Positions 1-7,503 of a stretch of DNA of 14,174 bases are shown here, piece after piece (within the stretch, counting starts at the first letter, position 1; each line of letters starts with the position of its first letter). The DNA is from Elusimicrobiota bacterium (GTDB lineage Bacteria > Elusimicrobiota > Elusimicrobia > UBA1565 > UBA9628). The stretch is taken from positions 1 to 14,174 of the forward strand of contig JAQUMZ010000021.1 in NCBI GenBank assembly GCA_028717865.1, read 5' to 3'. The position numbers were made by a program, and so were the translations under genes. The notes under the pieces were generated by a model that was given only the letters and a program-made list of their open reading frames with translations, did not search any database and was not told the DNA's origin.

Positions 1-1
1 G

Positions 2-895
2 CTCAAATCGTCCAGCAATCCGTTTGTCACCATGGAGTGGGAGGGGATCAAGAGCGAGGCCGACCGCCTAGGCATCGAAGTTGATTTGTATTGGCCTGAA
101 TTCGAACATGACTTCGCCTACCAGGCCAAGGCGCTGCGCGGCGCGCTATCCAAGGATTACGATGCGCTGATCCTGGCCCCATCCAATCCGGCGTCCGTCG
201 GGCCGCTTTTGGTGGAGTGGAAACGCGCCGGCAAGGCCGTCATTGTTCTCGATGAGCCGGTACCCTTGCCGCCCGGAACGGAGCCGGGGAAGGTGTTCGA
301 CTCGTTCATCGGAACAGATAATACCGCCGGCGGGCGATTGGCGGGGAAATATGCGGAACATTTCGTCAAATCCGGAGATCATGTAGCGGTCGTCTCTGGT
401 TTCGACTTCGAAATGCGGCGAACTCGGTCTTTTAAAGCCTTCCTCCAAAGCCGATACCCTCAGATTCATATCCGGGAGTTTAAGGGGCAGTTTGAACGGA
501 CCTTGACCCGCGCCATTGTTCGCGACAACCTGCGGTATTTTCAAACCGCGGCCGCCGTCTTCTGCGCTAACGACCATATGGCGTTGGGCGTTGTGGACGC
601 TTTCAAAGCGGCGGGCACCAAGCGCTGGCCAGCGATTATCGGCTACGATTCGATCAAGGAGGCTCAAGTCGCGATTCTGCGGGGGGACATCCGTGCATCG
701 ATCATCCAGGCGCCGGCCAAGATGGGGTCGCAGGCCGTCGCCATGCTGCCGCGAATTATGGCTGGCGAACCTTTCGCGCGAGAAACCCTCATCCCGCCCG
801 AGCTGACGACCGTCCGGCCTGCCATCGTCCATTTGAAGGAATCGGAGTTGGCAAGCCTCCTCGCCGAACCGGTCGACATCTCTCAAGTCCGATGA
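2..895 (+). CDS. Periplasmic sugar-type substrate-binding protein, 5' end missing
   Basis: This is the C-terminal portion (about 297 codons) of a type I periplasmic binding protein of the RbsB/Peripla_BP_4 kind. The frame is open from base 2, and the residues before the first ATG at 32 (SSSNPFVTMEWEGIKSEA) continue the typical beta1/helix1 of this fold, so the gene starts upstream of the window and the ATG at 32 is internal. Visible family features are the alternating beta-alpha pattern, 'DALILAPSNP', 'GKAVIVLDEPV', 'FIGTDNTAGGRLAG', 'VFCANDHMALGVVDAF' and 'AIIGYDS', which are typical of ligand-cleft and hinge segments. Members bind sugars or other small solutes in the periplasm for ABC importers or for sensor kinases. 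No ABC permease or ATPase is in view, and the stop codon overlaps the start of a membrane histidine kinase (ATGA, 892-895), so a sensory role is more likely here. The ligand cannot be told. The fold assignment is firm; the role is inferred. Confidence 0.85.
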   Translation, partial: LKSSSNPFVTMEWEGIKSEADRLGIEVDLYWPEFEHDFAYQAKALRGALSKDYDALILAPSNPASVGPLLVEWKRAGKAVIVLDEPVPLPPGTEPGKVFDSFIGTDNTAGGRLAGKYAEHFVKSGDHVAVVSGFDFEMRRTRSFKAFLQSRYPQIHIREFKGQFERTLTRAIVRDNLRYFQTAAAVFCANDHMALGVVDAFKAAGTKRWPAIIGYDSIKEAQVAILRGDIRASIIQAPAKMGSQAVAMLPRIMAGEPFARETLIPPELTTVRPAIVHLKESELASLLAEPVDISQVR

Positions 896-3018
896 GGCCG
901 AAGTCGATGTTTTCGTTGTACCGTCGACTGGTATTCCTACTCACGGCATTTTTTACCGCCGTCTCCGTGGTCGTGATCGTCATGCTGTCAGGTGTTTTGA
1001 CCCCTTTCTATCACGACCGGCTTGTCCGGGACGCCCGGATGGAAGCGCAAGGGCGCGCTTCGGATCTCATATCGAATCTCCTGCAAAGCAACTACCAAGG
1101 AGCCCGCCGGATCATAGATGATCGCCAGTTCCTCGCCATGGCCGGTCGTAAGATGCTCTATCCTTATTCTCTCGACGATTACCCAAAATATGGGCTTCCC
1201 TATTCGTGCCCGGGGAAGATGCAGAGGATCGCGGACCTCGATGTGTGCGTCGCGGGCGCAAATCTTGAAATTGAAATCCCCTTGAGCAGCGCGGACAATC
1301 TGCTCGGACATTTGATCCTGCGAGTCCCGGCTTCCATTTACTCCTGGACCCCTTTTCGCCGCATCGTAGGCGTGCTGATCATTGCGATTGTCTTGGTATT
1401 GGCTGCCGGGTATTCCCTGCAGCGGTATTTTGAGACGAAGGTTGCCATTCCAATTCGTGCAATTGTCGCAAAAATACTTTCAACCAAGAACCCGGATGAA
1501 ATTCGTGGGCATATCAACAACCTCGCCCTGGAAGAGCTCCAACTTTTGTCGAATGCCGTCGTGGACCGCGCCCAGGAACTGAAGAGGCTGCAATTTTCAA
1601 AGGAACTCGCCGAACTGAGTGCCCAGGTGGCGCACGATATCCGTTCCCCGTTAGCCGCGCTGGATGCCGTGGCCAAGGACTTGTCGCAACTCCCGGAAGA
1701 TAAACGAACGATTCTCCGTAGCGCTGCGGGGCGCATCCGGGATATCGCGAACCATCTTATCGATAAATATCATGACGCCGCCGGCTCGGCGGACGCCTCG
1801 GGTAGTCCCGAGCCCGTCTCTGTCGAACTCCTTTCCAGCCACATCGATCCGCTCGTCACCGAGAAGCGCATGCAGTTCCGCTCCCGTATCGGCGTTGAGA
1901 TCGAATGCCCGCAGGACTCTGCGGCGTATGGTCTCTTCGCCCGCATTCAACCGGCCGAGTTCAAGCGCGTCCTGTCCAATTTGGTCAATAACGGCGTCGA
2001 GGCCCTGGCGGGCGACGGCACAGTGACCATTTCCTTGGCGCCGGAAGAAGGCCGCGTCTGCCTAAGGGTCCGGGACAATGGCCAAGGCATGCCTCCCGAG
2101 ATATTGGCGAGGATAGGCGCGAGGGGAGGAACCTACGGCAAGGCCGGCGGCAGCGGCCTTGGCCTCTACCATGCGCGTGCGAATGTCGAGAGCTGGGGTG
2201 GGGGCCTTGATATCTCATCCCAGGTGGGGACCGGCACGACCGTAACGATCAAACTCCCCCTGGCGCAGCCGCCCGAATGGTTCGTCCCCCGTATTGAGCT
2301 CGCGGCCGGCGGAGTCGTCGTGATCTTGGACGACGATACCAGCATACACCGGATATGGCAGGGTCGTTTTGACTCGCGGAAAGTCAATGAGCATGGCATA
2401 GAAGTCCTGCATTTCTCCACCCCGGATGACATGCGAGGCTTTGTCCGAGGCAATCGCGACCAGGCCGTCAGGGCGCTGTATCTTGTCGACTACGAGCTTC
2501 TGGGACATGGCGTGACGGGATTGGACGTGGTGGAGGAGTTGAGCCTGGGAGGCCGTTCCATTTTGGTCACCAGCCGATTCGAGGAGAAGGACATTCTGGC
2601 CGAATGCCGGCGTCTCAAGGTGCGCATGATCCCCAAGGGGCTGGCCGGTTTTGTCCCCATATCCGTAGCGGCCTCGGAACTTGCGGTCACGAGGGGAACT
2701 GGTCCGGATGCGGTCCTGCTCGACGACGACGCTTTGGTGCGCATGACCTGGAAGGCGGCGGCCAAGTCAAAGGGGATCGACTTGGCGGCCTTCCCCGCGC
2801 CGCGGGATTTGCTGGCCGCCATCGAGACCTTCCCGAAGGGAACGGCCATCTACCTGGACTCCAAGCTGGGCGATGGGGTCAAGGGCGAGGATGTCGCCAA
2901 GGAACTTCACGCGAAAGGATTCACCAACCTCTATCTGGCCACCGGCTATGACCGGGATTCCTTGCCGGCGATGCCTTGGATCCGGGAAGTCGTGGGCAAA
3001 GAGCCGCCCTGGGCCTGA
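892..3018 (+). CDS. Membrane-bound hybrid sensor histidine kinase with two receiver domains
   Basis: This 708-residue protein is a sensor kinase. Transmembrane segments at about 13-33 and 157-177 flank a periplasmic sensor region of about 120 residues. The H-box 'AHDIRSPLAAL' has the phospho-acceptor His248. The ATPase domain follows, with N-box N363/N367, G1 'DNGQGM' (395-400) and G2 'GGSGLGL' (419-425). Two receiver-like domains come next: D480-D482 with acceptor Asp533 and Lys582, then D611-D613 with acceptor Asp656, Thr684 and Lys703. The protein ends directly after the second receiver, without an Hpt or DNA-binding output. It is translationally coupled (ATGA) to the upstream periplasmic binding protein, as in sensor pairs where a binding protein docks on the kinase's periplasmic domain (LuxP/LuxQ and TorT/TorS are known examples of the principle). 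The receiver that controls transcription must be elsewhere. Whether this kinase regulates the RiPP locus downstream is unknown. Confidence 0.9.
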   Translation: MRPKSMFSLYRRLVFLLTAFFTAVSVVVIVMLSGVLTPFYHDRLVRDARMEAQGRASDLISNLLQSNYQGARRIIDDRQFLAMAGRKMLYPYSLDDYPKYGLPYSCPGKMQRIADLDVCVAGANLEIEIPLSSADNLLGHLILRVPASIYSWTPFRRIVGVLIIAIVLVLAAGYSLQRYFETKVAIPIRAIVAKILSTKNPDEIRGHINNLALEELQLLSNAVVDRAQELKRLQFSKELAELSAQVAHDIRSPLAALDAVAKDLSQLPEDKRTILRSAAGRIRDIANHLIDKYHDAAGSADASGSPEPVSVELLSSHIDPLVTEKRMQFRSRIGVEIECPQDSAAYGLFARIQPAEFKRVLSNLVNNGVEALAGDGTVTISLAPEEGRVCLRVRDNGQGMPPEILARIGARGGTYGKAGGSGLGLYHARANVESWGGGLDISSQVGTGTTVTIKLPLAQPPEWFVPRIELAAGGVVVILDDDTSIHRIWQGRFDSRKVNEHGIEVLHFSTPDDMRGFVRGNRDQAVRALYLVDYELLGHGVTGLDVVEELSLGGRSILVTSRFEEKDILAECRRLKVRMIPKGLAGFVPISVAASELAVTRGTGPDAVLLDDDALVRMTWKAAAKSKGIDLAAFPAPRDLLAAIETFPKGTAIYLDSKLGDGVKGEDVAKELHAKGFTNLYLATGYDRDSLPAMPWIREVVGKEPPWA

Positions 3019-3087
3019 GCGGACCCTGCTCCCCGCGTCTGGCTTTATTTGGGATCATCGCCGTGCAGCGTGGAACCAAGGTGCGCG

Positions 3088-3115
3088 TTGACACGCATAC
3101 GCGCCATTATTGCAT
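3088..3115 (+). promoter_or_regulatory. Candidate promoter for the precursor peptide and operon
   Basis: A perfect -35 consensus TTGACA lies at 3088-3093. A weak -10 candidate TTGCAT lies at 3110-3115 with a 16-base spacer, giving 3 of 6 matches to TATAAT. It sits in the only sizeable gap (3019-3172) between the kinase and the peptide gene, and would give a leader of about 50 bases before the Shine-Dalgarno at 3162. The -35 match is clear in the sequence; the promoter call is inference, and the poor -10 means it could need an activator. Confidence 0.4.
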
Positions 3116-3161
3116 GGCATCACAATTGCTCTGCGATTCATCGTAGGACCACCAGAATACC

Positions 3162-3167
3162 AGGAGG
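3162..3167 (+). promoter_or_regulatory. Shine-Dalgarno AGGAGG fixing the precursor start
   Basis: A full AGGAGG lies five bases before the ATG at 3173. It selects 3173 over the upstream in-frame ATG at 3110, which has no such site. The ATG at 3168 opens only two codons before a stop. Confidence 0.75.
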
Positions 3168-3172
3168 ATGCG

Positions 3173-3352
3173 ATGAACGTGAAAGAGATGAGATGCCAGG
3201 CGCTGCGGGAAAAGATCGCGCGCGAGGGTTACGTATCGCCCGCCGCTGCTCCGGTCGAGACGAGGATGAGCGGCGAGAACTACTGCGCGGCGCGCTATTC
3301 GTTCAGCTTCTTGAGAAGGAACGAGATGGCTTGCCAGGGAGCGCTGGCGTAG
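3173..3352 (+). CDS. Candidate RiPP precursor peptide, 59 residues
   Basis: This small gene encodes a 59-residue peptide with three cysteines (8, 38, 53). It sits first in a gene set made of a PqqD-like recognition protein, two radical SAM enzymes, a methyltransferase, a transporter and an acetyltransferase, which is the place a RiPP precursor normally takes. The N-terminal half is charged and helix-prone (residues 1-20, rich in Lys, Arg and Glu), followed by an Ala/Pro-rich linker (VSPAAAPVE, 21-29), as expected for a leader. The C-terminal half (about 32-59) is rich in modifiable residues: 'ENYCAARYSFSF' at 35-46, 'RRNEMACQGALA' at 48-59. Cys38 and Cys53 are possible sites for thioether or other radical chemistry, and several C-H sites could be methylated. 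The start is fixed by AGGAGG. I do not recognise the peptide family, and the leader/core boundary is a guess. A non-precursor small protein remains possible. Confidence 0.7.
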   Translation: MNVKEMRCQALREKIAREGYVSPAAAPVETRMSGENYCAARYSFSFLRRNEMACQGALA

Positions 3353-3357
3353 GGACA

Positions 3358-3392
3358 CGGGGGGCGCAGGCGCGCGACCGCCTGCGCCCCCG
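3358..3392 (+). terminator. Strong hairpin between precursor and biosynthetic genes
   Basis: A perfect 13-bp stem (GGGGGCGCAGGCG at 3360-3372 with its complement at 3379-3391) closes a six-base loop. C3358-G3392 can extend it past one bulged G. It begins eight bases after the precursor stop codon. No T-tract follows (GTTCCCG), so it is not a textbook intrinsic terminator. It may be a partial attenuator or an mRNA-stabilising 3' structure that raises precursor output relative to the enzymes, an arrangement known from other RiPP operons. The structure is seen; the role is inferred. Confidence 0.6.
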
Positions 3393-3426
3393 TTCCCGAG
3401 CGAGCAAGAGCGGGGAGGAGCGACGA

Positions 3427-3696
3427 ATGAACTACGCGGTTCCTCAAGACGTGACCATATCCCATATCGACGGCGTGGGTATGGCTTACGCTTTCGTCAA
3501 GAAGACGAATAAGTTGTTATTCCTGAATCAGACCGCGGCCTACGCGCTTTCCCTTCTGGCTGAGGGCTTCTCGCAGGACCGGATATCTGAGGATTTCCAA
3601 AGGTCCTTCCGTTTGGCGAAAGAGGATGCGGTCCGAGACGTGGCCGCCATCATCTCGGCGCTGGAGGGTCAATGCATAGTTTCGCCGATTCAGTGA
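3427..3696 (+). CDS. PqqD-like RiPP recognition element protein
   Basis: This 89-residue protein matches the PqqD-like layout: an N-terminal beta pair carrying 'MAYAFVKKTNKLLFLN' (19-34), then the helix 'QTAAYALSLLAEG' (35-47), a 'SQDRISEDF' segment and a final helix 'DAVRDVAAIISALEGQ' (67-82) ending in a short beta edge. Proteins of this kind bind the leader of a precursor peptide and hand it to radical SAM/SPASM enzymes. The start at 3427 has a strong GGGGAGGAG site (3412-3420) six bases upstream; the frame is open further upstream to about 3049 but through non-coding sequence. The 3' end overlaps the methyltransferase start by 25 bases, so it is probably translated with it. A stand-alone PqqD-like protein next to a SPASM enzyme is the main reason to read the locus as a RiPP cluster. 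Confidence 0.85.
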   Translation: MNYAVPQDVTISHIDGVGMAYAFVKKTNKLLFLNQTAAYALSLLAEGFSQDRISEDFQRSFRLAKEDAVRDVAAIISALEGQCIVSPIQ

Positions 3697-4748
3697 TATC
3701 GAGGTCGAGCCAAGCGGGCACGCTTTCCGCTTGCCGAAGACTCCGCGGCGAGCTTAGGCAGCGTCCAGACCTGGCCAAAGACTCTGTCCGGTTGCTGGCG
3801 CGCGTCTGCCGGGGGATTCTCGGCCCGCAGGGGAAAATGCCGGTCTTCAACAAGGCGGACGAGGAAATAGCCGCTTTCCTCCTTGGTTATTCTCCCCTCA
3901 GCGAAAAGACCGCTTCAACCGCCATCCCGGAGGTCATTGACTCCCTGAGATCGCTCAACGCCGTGCAAGATGAAGGGGAAGCTCTGCAGATGCGGGGACT
4001 CAGGCTTCTGCCGGTTGAAGGACGATGGCTTTTGGTCCCCGTGCCGTGGCGCAAGGATGCGCCTCTTCCGTGGGGATCTCTCAATTACGGAGAGGACACC
4101 CATATCATGTTGGCCAGGCTCGCCAGGATGAACCTGAGCGGACTGCGGGTCCTGGACGTCGGCACCGGCCCCGCAAGCCTGGCTATTTGCGCGGTAGCGC
4201 GCGGTGGGCAGGCGACGGCCATCGATATCGATCCCGTCGCCATAGCCGCGGCCGGCTGCAACGCCGCCATCGCCGGCGTCGAGTCCCGGTTGTCCCTGCG
4301 GCAAACGCCCATACAAGACTTCGACTCCAACGGCCGATTCGACTTGATCCTTTTCAATCCGCCGTTCCTGCCCGTGCTTCCCGGCGGCAGCGCCCCGTTG
4401 GTCGCCGGCGGCGGACCCGACGGCTTTGCCATCATCCGGCACCTGACGGCGAAGCTCCCCAGGCTCCTTGCCGACGAGGGGATGGCCTTGATCCTATGCC
4501 GCCTCGAAACCTCTTCCCGAGGGCAGGTGGCCCGCCGCGACGTGGAGGCCGCATTATCGCTGGCCCCCGGCAGGTTCAAGATCGCTTTCGAGGATCATGA
4601 CGTGCGGCCTCTCGTCGAGGATATCTTCCTCCTGGCGCAAAGGCAGTATCCTGGAGGCGGCGGTTGCGAGGTCGTCTCTTCCGTCCTGGCCGATCCGTCC
4701 CTGACCGGACGGTGGGCCCATTACGGGATACTTGGGTTGGCGGTATGA
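3672..4748 (+). CDS. Class I SAM methyltransferase, PrmC/HemK-like catalytic domain
   Basis: This 358-residue protein has a class I SAM-dependent methyltransferase core in its second half. Motif I is 'VLDVGTGPASLAI' (160-172), the acidic end of beta2 is 'AIDIDP' (183-188), and the catalytic loop is 'NPPF' (229-232), typical of enzymes that methylate a planar nitrogen (PrmC, TrmN6-type, N6-adenine enzymes). The following 'GGGPDGF' (246-252) resembles PrmC. The N-terminal 130 residues do not match the PrmC helical domain that I know and may bind the specific substrate. In this operon the likely target is a side-chain or backbone nitrogen of the peptide, but a nucleic-acid or release-factor target cannot be excluded. 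The first codons overlap the PqqD-like gene, and the stop overlaps the radical SAM start (ATGA, 4745-4748). Confidence 0.8.
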   Translation: MHSFADSVISRSSQAGTLSACRRLRGELRQRPDLAKDSVRLLARVCRGILGPQGKMPVFNKADEEIAAFLLGYSPLSEKTASTAIPEVIDSLRSLNAVQDEGEALQMRGLRLLPVEGRWLLVPVPWRKDAPLPWGSLNYGEDTHIMLARLARMNLSGLRVLDVGTGPASLAICAVARGGQATAIDIDPVAIAAAGCNAAIAGVESRLSLRQTPIQDFDSNGRFDLILFNPPFLPVLPGGSAPLVAGGGPDGFAIIRHLTAKLPRLLADEGMALILCRLETSSRGQVARRDVEAALSLAPGRFKIAFEDHDVRPLVEDIFLLAQRQYPGGGGCEVVSSVLADPSLTGRWAHYGILGLAV

Positions 4749-5722
4749 TCACCCTGATGGCCGACGTCGGGACGCGCTGCATGCTGTCGTGCGCCCACTG
4801 CTCTTCGAGCTCGGGCCCAAGGGGACGCTTTGCGTCCAAGGCGTGGACTGCGCGGCTGTTGGAGTACTTGGGCGGGGGCCTGGTGAGCGCTCTTCAGGTA
4901 ACGGGAGGCGAGCCCCTGATCTTCCCGCAGATGGATCGCATCGTGGAGACCTGTCTTAAGAACGGCGTCGAGGTCATCGTCAACACGAATTTGACCGTCT
5001 TGCCCCCAGCGAGCTGGCGCCGGAATTCCTTGGTGCGGTTCCTCGTGAGTCTCGACGGTCCCGATGCGCGCGTCCACGACGGGGTCAGGGGCGGGGGTTC
5101 GTTTGCGAAGACATCCGGCAATCTCGCGATGCTGCTTTCCGAGCCCGGAGCGCGCGATAGAGCGGGACTGAACATGGTCTGCATGCGGCCCAACCAAGGC
5201 CACGCCAGGGCGATGGTGGACTTCGCGGCGCGGCGGGATATCCCGCTCAACCTCGGCGACGTCTGGGAGACGGGCCGGGGCCGGAACGCGAAGCTCCCGG
5301 CGGGCGACTATTTCGATGATCTGCTCTCCGCGGCCCGCCGGGCGGTGGAGATAGGATACGACAAGCTCCGTGCGGATCTGCCGGAGGCGGCTCGGCAGAT
5401 GGCTGAGCGACTAACCGGCTATCGCTTCAGGACCTACCGCTGTCACGCCGGGGTCACGAGGATGTACTTTGGCTCCTCGGGAGGGTTGGCGCCGTGCAGC
5501 AAGACGCCTCAGGAGAGCCGGCAGGTTTTCGCGCGACTCTCCGACGCTATGCTGAGCTGCGGGTTCCGCGACTTCCGCGCGGCTGCCTTCGGAGGAACGA
5601 GAAGGGCGGCCGCATGCAAAGGCTGCGAGTATGGCGCCTACTGCACCCCCTGCGTCTATGAGGACGACAGCCAGCCCGCCCTTTGCGAGGCGGCAAGGCA
5701 GCGCGACCGGGTCGAGGCATGA
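4745..5722 (+). CDS. Radical SAM/SPASM peptide-modifying enzyme
   Basis: This 325-residue enzyme has the radical SAM signature C-x3-C-x2-C at Cys12, Cys16 and Cys19, 'GGEP' at 54-57, and the conserved 'VSLDGP' strand (101-106). Its C-terminal region matches SPASM spacing: Cys233, then G-x4-Cys251, then C-x2-C-x5-C-x2-C at 291, 294, 300 and 303, and Cys314, enough for auxiliary iron-sulphur clusters. Family members act on ribosomal peptides, forming thioether, carbon-carbon or epimerised products, with a PqqD-like partner. The start is set at ATG 4745, which overlaps the methyltransferase stop; a longer frame from a TTG at 4664 would add sequence that belongs to the upstream gene. The stop overlaps the transporter start (5719-5722). 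Which bond it makes cannot be told from sequence. It is the most likely partner of the PqqD-like protein here. Confidence 0.9.
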   Translation: MITLMADVGTRCMLSCAHCSSSSGPRGRFASKAWTARLLEYLGGGLVSALQVTGGEPLIFPQMDRIVETCLKNGVEVIVNTNLTVLPPASWRRNSLVRFLVSLDGPDARVHDGVRGGGSFAKTSGNLAMLLSEPGARDRAGLNMVCMRPNQGHARAMVDFAARRDIPLNLGDVWETGRGRNAKLPAGDYFDDLLSAARRAVEIGYDKLRADLPEAARQMAERLTGYRFRTYRCHAGVTRMYFGSSGGLAPCSKTPQESRQVFARLSDAMLSCGFRDFRAAAFGGTRRAAACKGCEYGAYCTPCVYEDDSQPALCEAARQRDRVEA

Positions 5723-7503
5723 GCGAGCGCGGAGGGAGGCACGAGGGGGATTCCCGCGGTCAGGCGGGATTTTCATTGCGGGCGATCGCGATCGGCGGCG
5801 GCATCGGCGCTTTGCTTTCCGTGTCCAATCTGTACGTCGGGCTCAAGATCGGCGTAACCTTCGGCGTGGCGGCCACGGCCAGCTTGGTCGGCTGTCTGAT
5901 CTTCAAGGCGAGCCGGAATCTCCTGCCGAGCGTCTGCCGCGGCAGCCTCAGCCGAGAGGAGCAGGCCTGCTTGCAGGCGTGCTCCTCGTCCGCGGGCTTC
6001 GCCACCGGCGCCGCCATGGTGTCGGCGGTCCCCGCGTACGTCCTGGTGGCGGGGTCCCAGCCTTCGCCGTTCATTCTGGCCGGGCTCTTTTCGCTGCCCG
6101 CCGTTTTCGGAATCTTCATGGGCGCCTTGCTTCGCCGCCAGATGATCGTCCAGGAGAACATGAAGTTCCCCAACGGCATGGCCTACGCCGAGACGATCAA
6201 AAGCCTTGAATCATCGCAGCAAGCCGATGCGCCCAAGGCCCGGTGGTTCCTGAGCAGCGCCCTGCTAGGCATGGCGGCGGCATGGTGCCGGGACATGCGC
6301 TGGCCCTCATTTGCCGCCATACCCCGTCACGTCGCATTTCCCGGCGCATGGGCCGGGCGGCCGGCCCAGCAATACACGATGGGATGGGATAACAGCGGCG
6401 TCCTATTGGCGGCCGGCGCTCTGATGGATTTCAGGACCGCGGCTTCCTTGCTGGCCGGTTCTCTGGCGGCCTACGGCTTGCTGGCGCCGTGGATGGTCCG
6501 GCTCGGCGCCATCGAGAGCTCCCATCTCGGCTATATCGCTATCGTTCAGTGGAGCACCTGGCTCGGAGCGCCGATAATGGCGGCGTCCGCTTTGACGTCT
6601 CTGCTGCTGCGGTGGCGATCAATCAGTGGACTATTCGCGGGACTGGCCGACGCTTTCGAGCCCAAGGCATCGTCCAGCGCGGAGGTACAGCTCCCCGAGA
6701 ATTGGATCCTAGGCGGGATTCTAGCGTTGGGCATCGGGGTTGCCGCGAATCTGCGCTGCGCCTTCGGGGCTCCCTGGCTCCTCGCCTTGGCCTCCGCGGT
6801 GCTGCTGGCCGTCTTGTCGATCGCGGCATGCCGCGTCACCGGGGAATCGGGCGCCGTGCCGACTGGCGCCATGGGCAATGTGACCCAAATCTGCGCGGCC
6901 TCGGCGGGCTCCTTGGGGGCGGGGTGCAACCTTGCGGCCGCCAGCATGGTCGCCTCGTCCGCTATCTCCTCATCAGACATGCTGACCCACTTCAGATGCG
7001 GCGCCGTGCTCGGCGTAAATCCGCGCCACCAGTTCTATTCCTGCCTGTGCGGCGCGGCCATCGGGACGCTGGCCGTCATGCCCGCCTTCTACATGCTGCT
7101 TGCTGCTCCGGGCTCCCTGGGTTCGGATGCATGGCCGGCTCCCGCGGCGCAAGTGTGGGCATCCATCGCGAAGCTCCTCGTACGCGGACCGGCGGCGCTG
7201 CATCCGTCGATCCATTGGGCGCTTGCCGCGGGGACCTGCATAGGAGTATGCCTGCCGGTTCTGGAAACCCTTTACCCGGTTTGCAGGAAGTATTTGCCTT
7301 CGCCGGCGGGCCTTGGTCTCGGTATCGTGCTGCCGTTCAGTATGGCGCTGCCCATGTTCGCAGGATCCCTCATGGCTAGACTCGCCGCAGCCAGGCTATC
7401 CAAGCGGGTCGGCTCGGGCATCCCGTCGATAGCGGCGGGAATCATGGCGGGAGAGTCACTCATGGGACTGCTTTCCGCAGTGGTCAGGAGCCTGGTGAGA
7501 TGA
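5719..7503 (+). CDS. OPT-family oligopeptide/metal-chelate transporter
   Basis: This 594-residue, very hydrophobic protein belongs to the OPT superfamily. Early family landmarks are 'SNLYVGLKIGVTFG' (36-49) at the first membrane helices and 'QENMKFPNGMAYAETIKSL' (145-163), equivalent to the family's conserved 'P.G.A.AE..K' loop. More than ten hydrophobic segments follow, fitting the usual many-helix fold. Characterised OPT carriers import oligopeptides or metal-chelate complexes driven by protons. Inside a RiPP operon it may take up the finished peptide or its metal complex, or move an intermediate; export would be unusual for the family. The start at ATG 5719 overlaps the upstream stop; a TTG start at 5683 is less likely. 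The stop overlaps the next start (7500-7503). Confidence 0.85.
   Translation: MSERGGRHEGDSRGQAGFSLRAIAIGGGIGALLSVSNLYVGLKIGVTFGVAATASLVGCLIFKASRNLLPSVCRGSLSREEQACLQACSSSAGFATGAAMVSAVPAYVLVAGSQPSPFILAGLFSLPAVFGIFMGALLRRQMIVQENMKFPNGMAYAETIKSLESSQQADAPKARWFLSSALLGMAAAWCRDMRWPSFAAIPRHVAFPGAWAGRPAQQYTMGWDNSGVLLAAGALMDFRTAASLLAGSLAAYGLLAPWMVRLGAIESSHLGYIAIVQWSTWLGAPIMAASALTSLLLRWRSISGLFAGLADAFEPKASSSAEVQLPENWILGGILALGIGVAANLRCAFGAPWLLALASAVLLAVLSIAACRVTGESGAVPTGAMGNVTQICAASAGSLGAGCNLAAASMVASSAISSSDMLTHFRCGAVLGVNPRHQFYSCLCGAAIGTLAVMPAFYMLLAAPGSLGSDAWPAPAAQVWASIAKLLVRGPAALHPSIHWALAAGTCIGVCLPVLETLYPVCRKYLPSPAGLGLGIVLPFSMALPMFAGSLMARLAAARLSKRVGSGIPSIAAGIMAGESLMGLLSAVVRSLVR

Noticed and set aside
146..886. 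246-residue minus-strand frame
   Set aside because: It is antisense to the binding-protein gene, which has clear family motifs; the composition is that of a shadow frame.
3110..3352. Longer 80-residue version of the precursor peptide starting at 3110
   Set aside because: No ribosome-binding site at 3110, while AGGAGG sits five bases before 3173; 3110 also falls where the promoter's -10 would be.
6489..7379. 296-residue plus-strand frame inside the transporter gene
   Set aside because: Arg- and Gly-rich shadow in another frame of the OPT gene, with no family motif.
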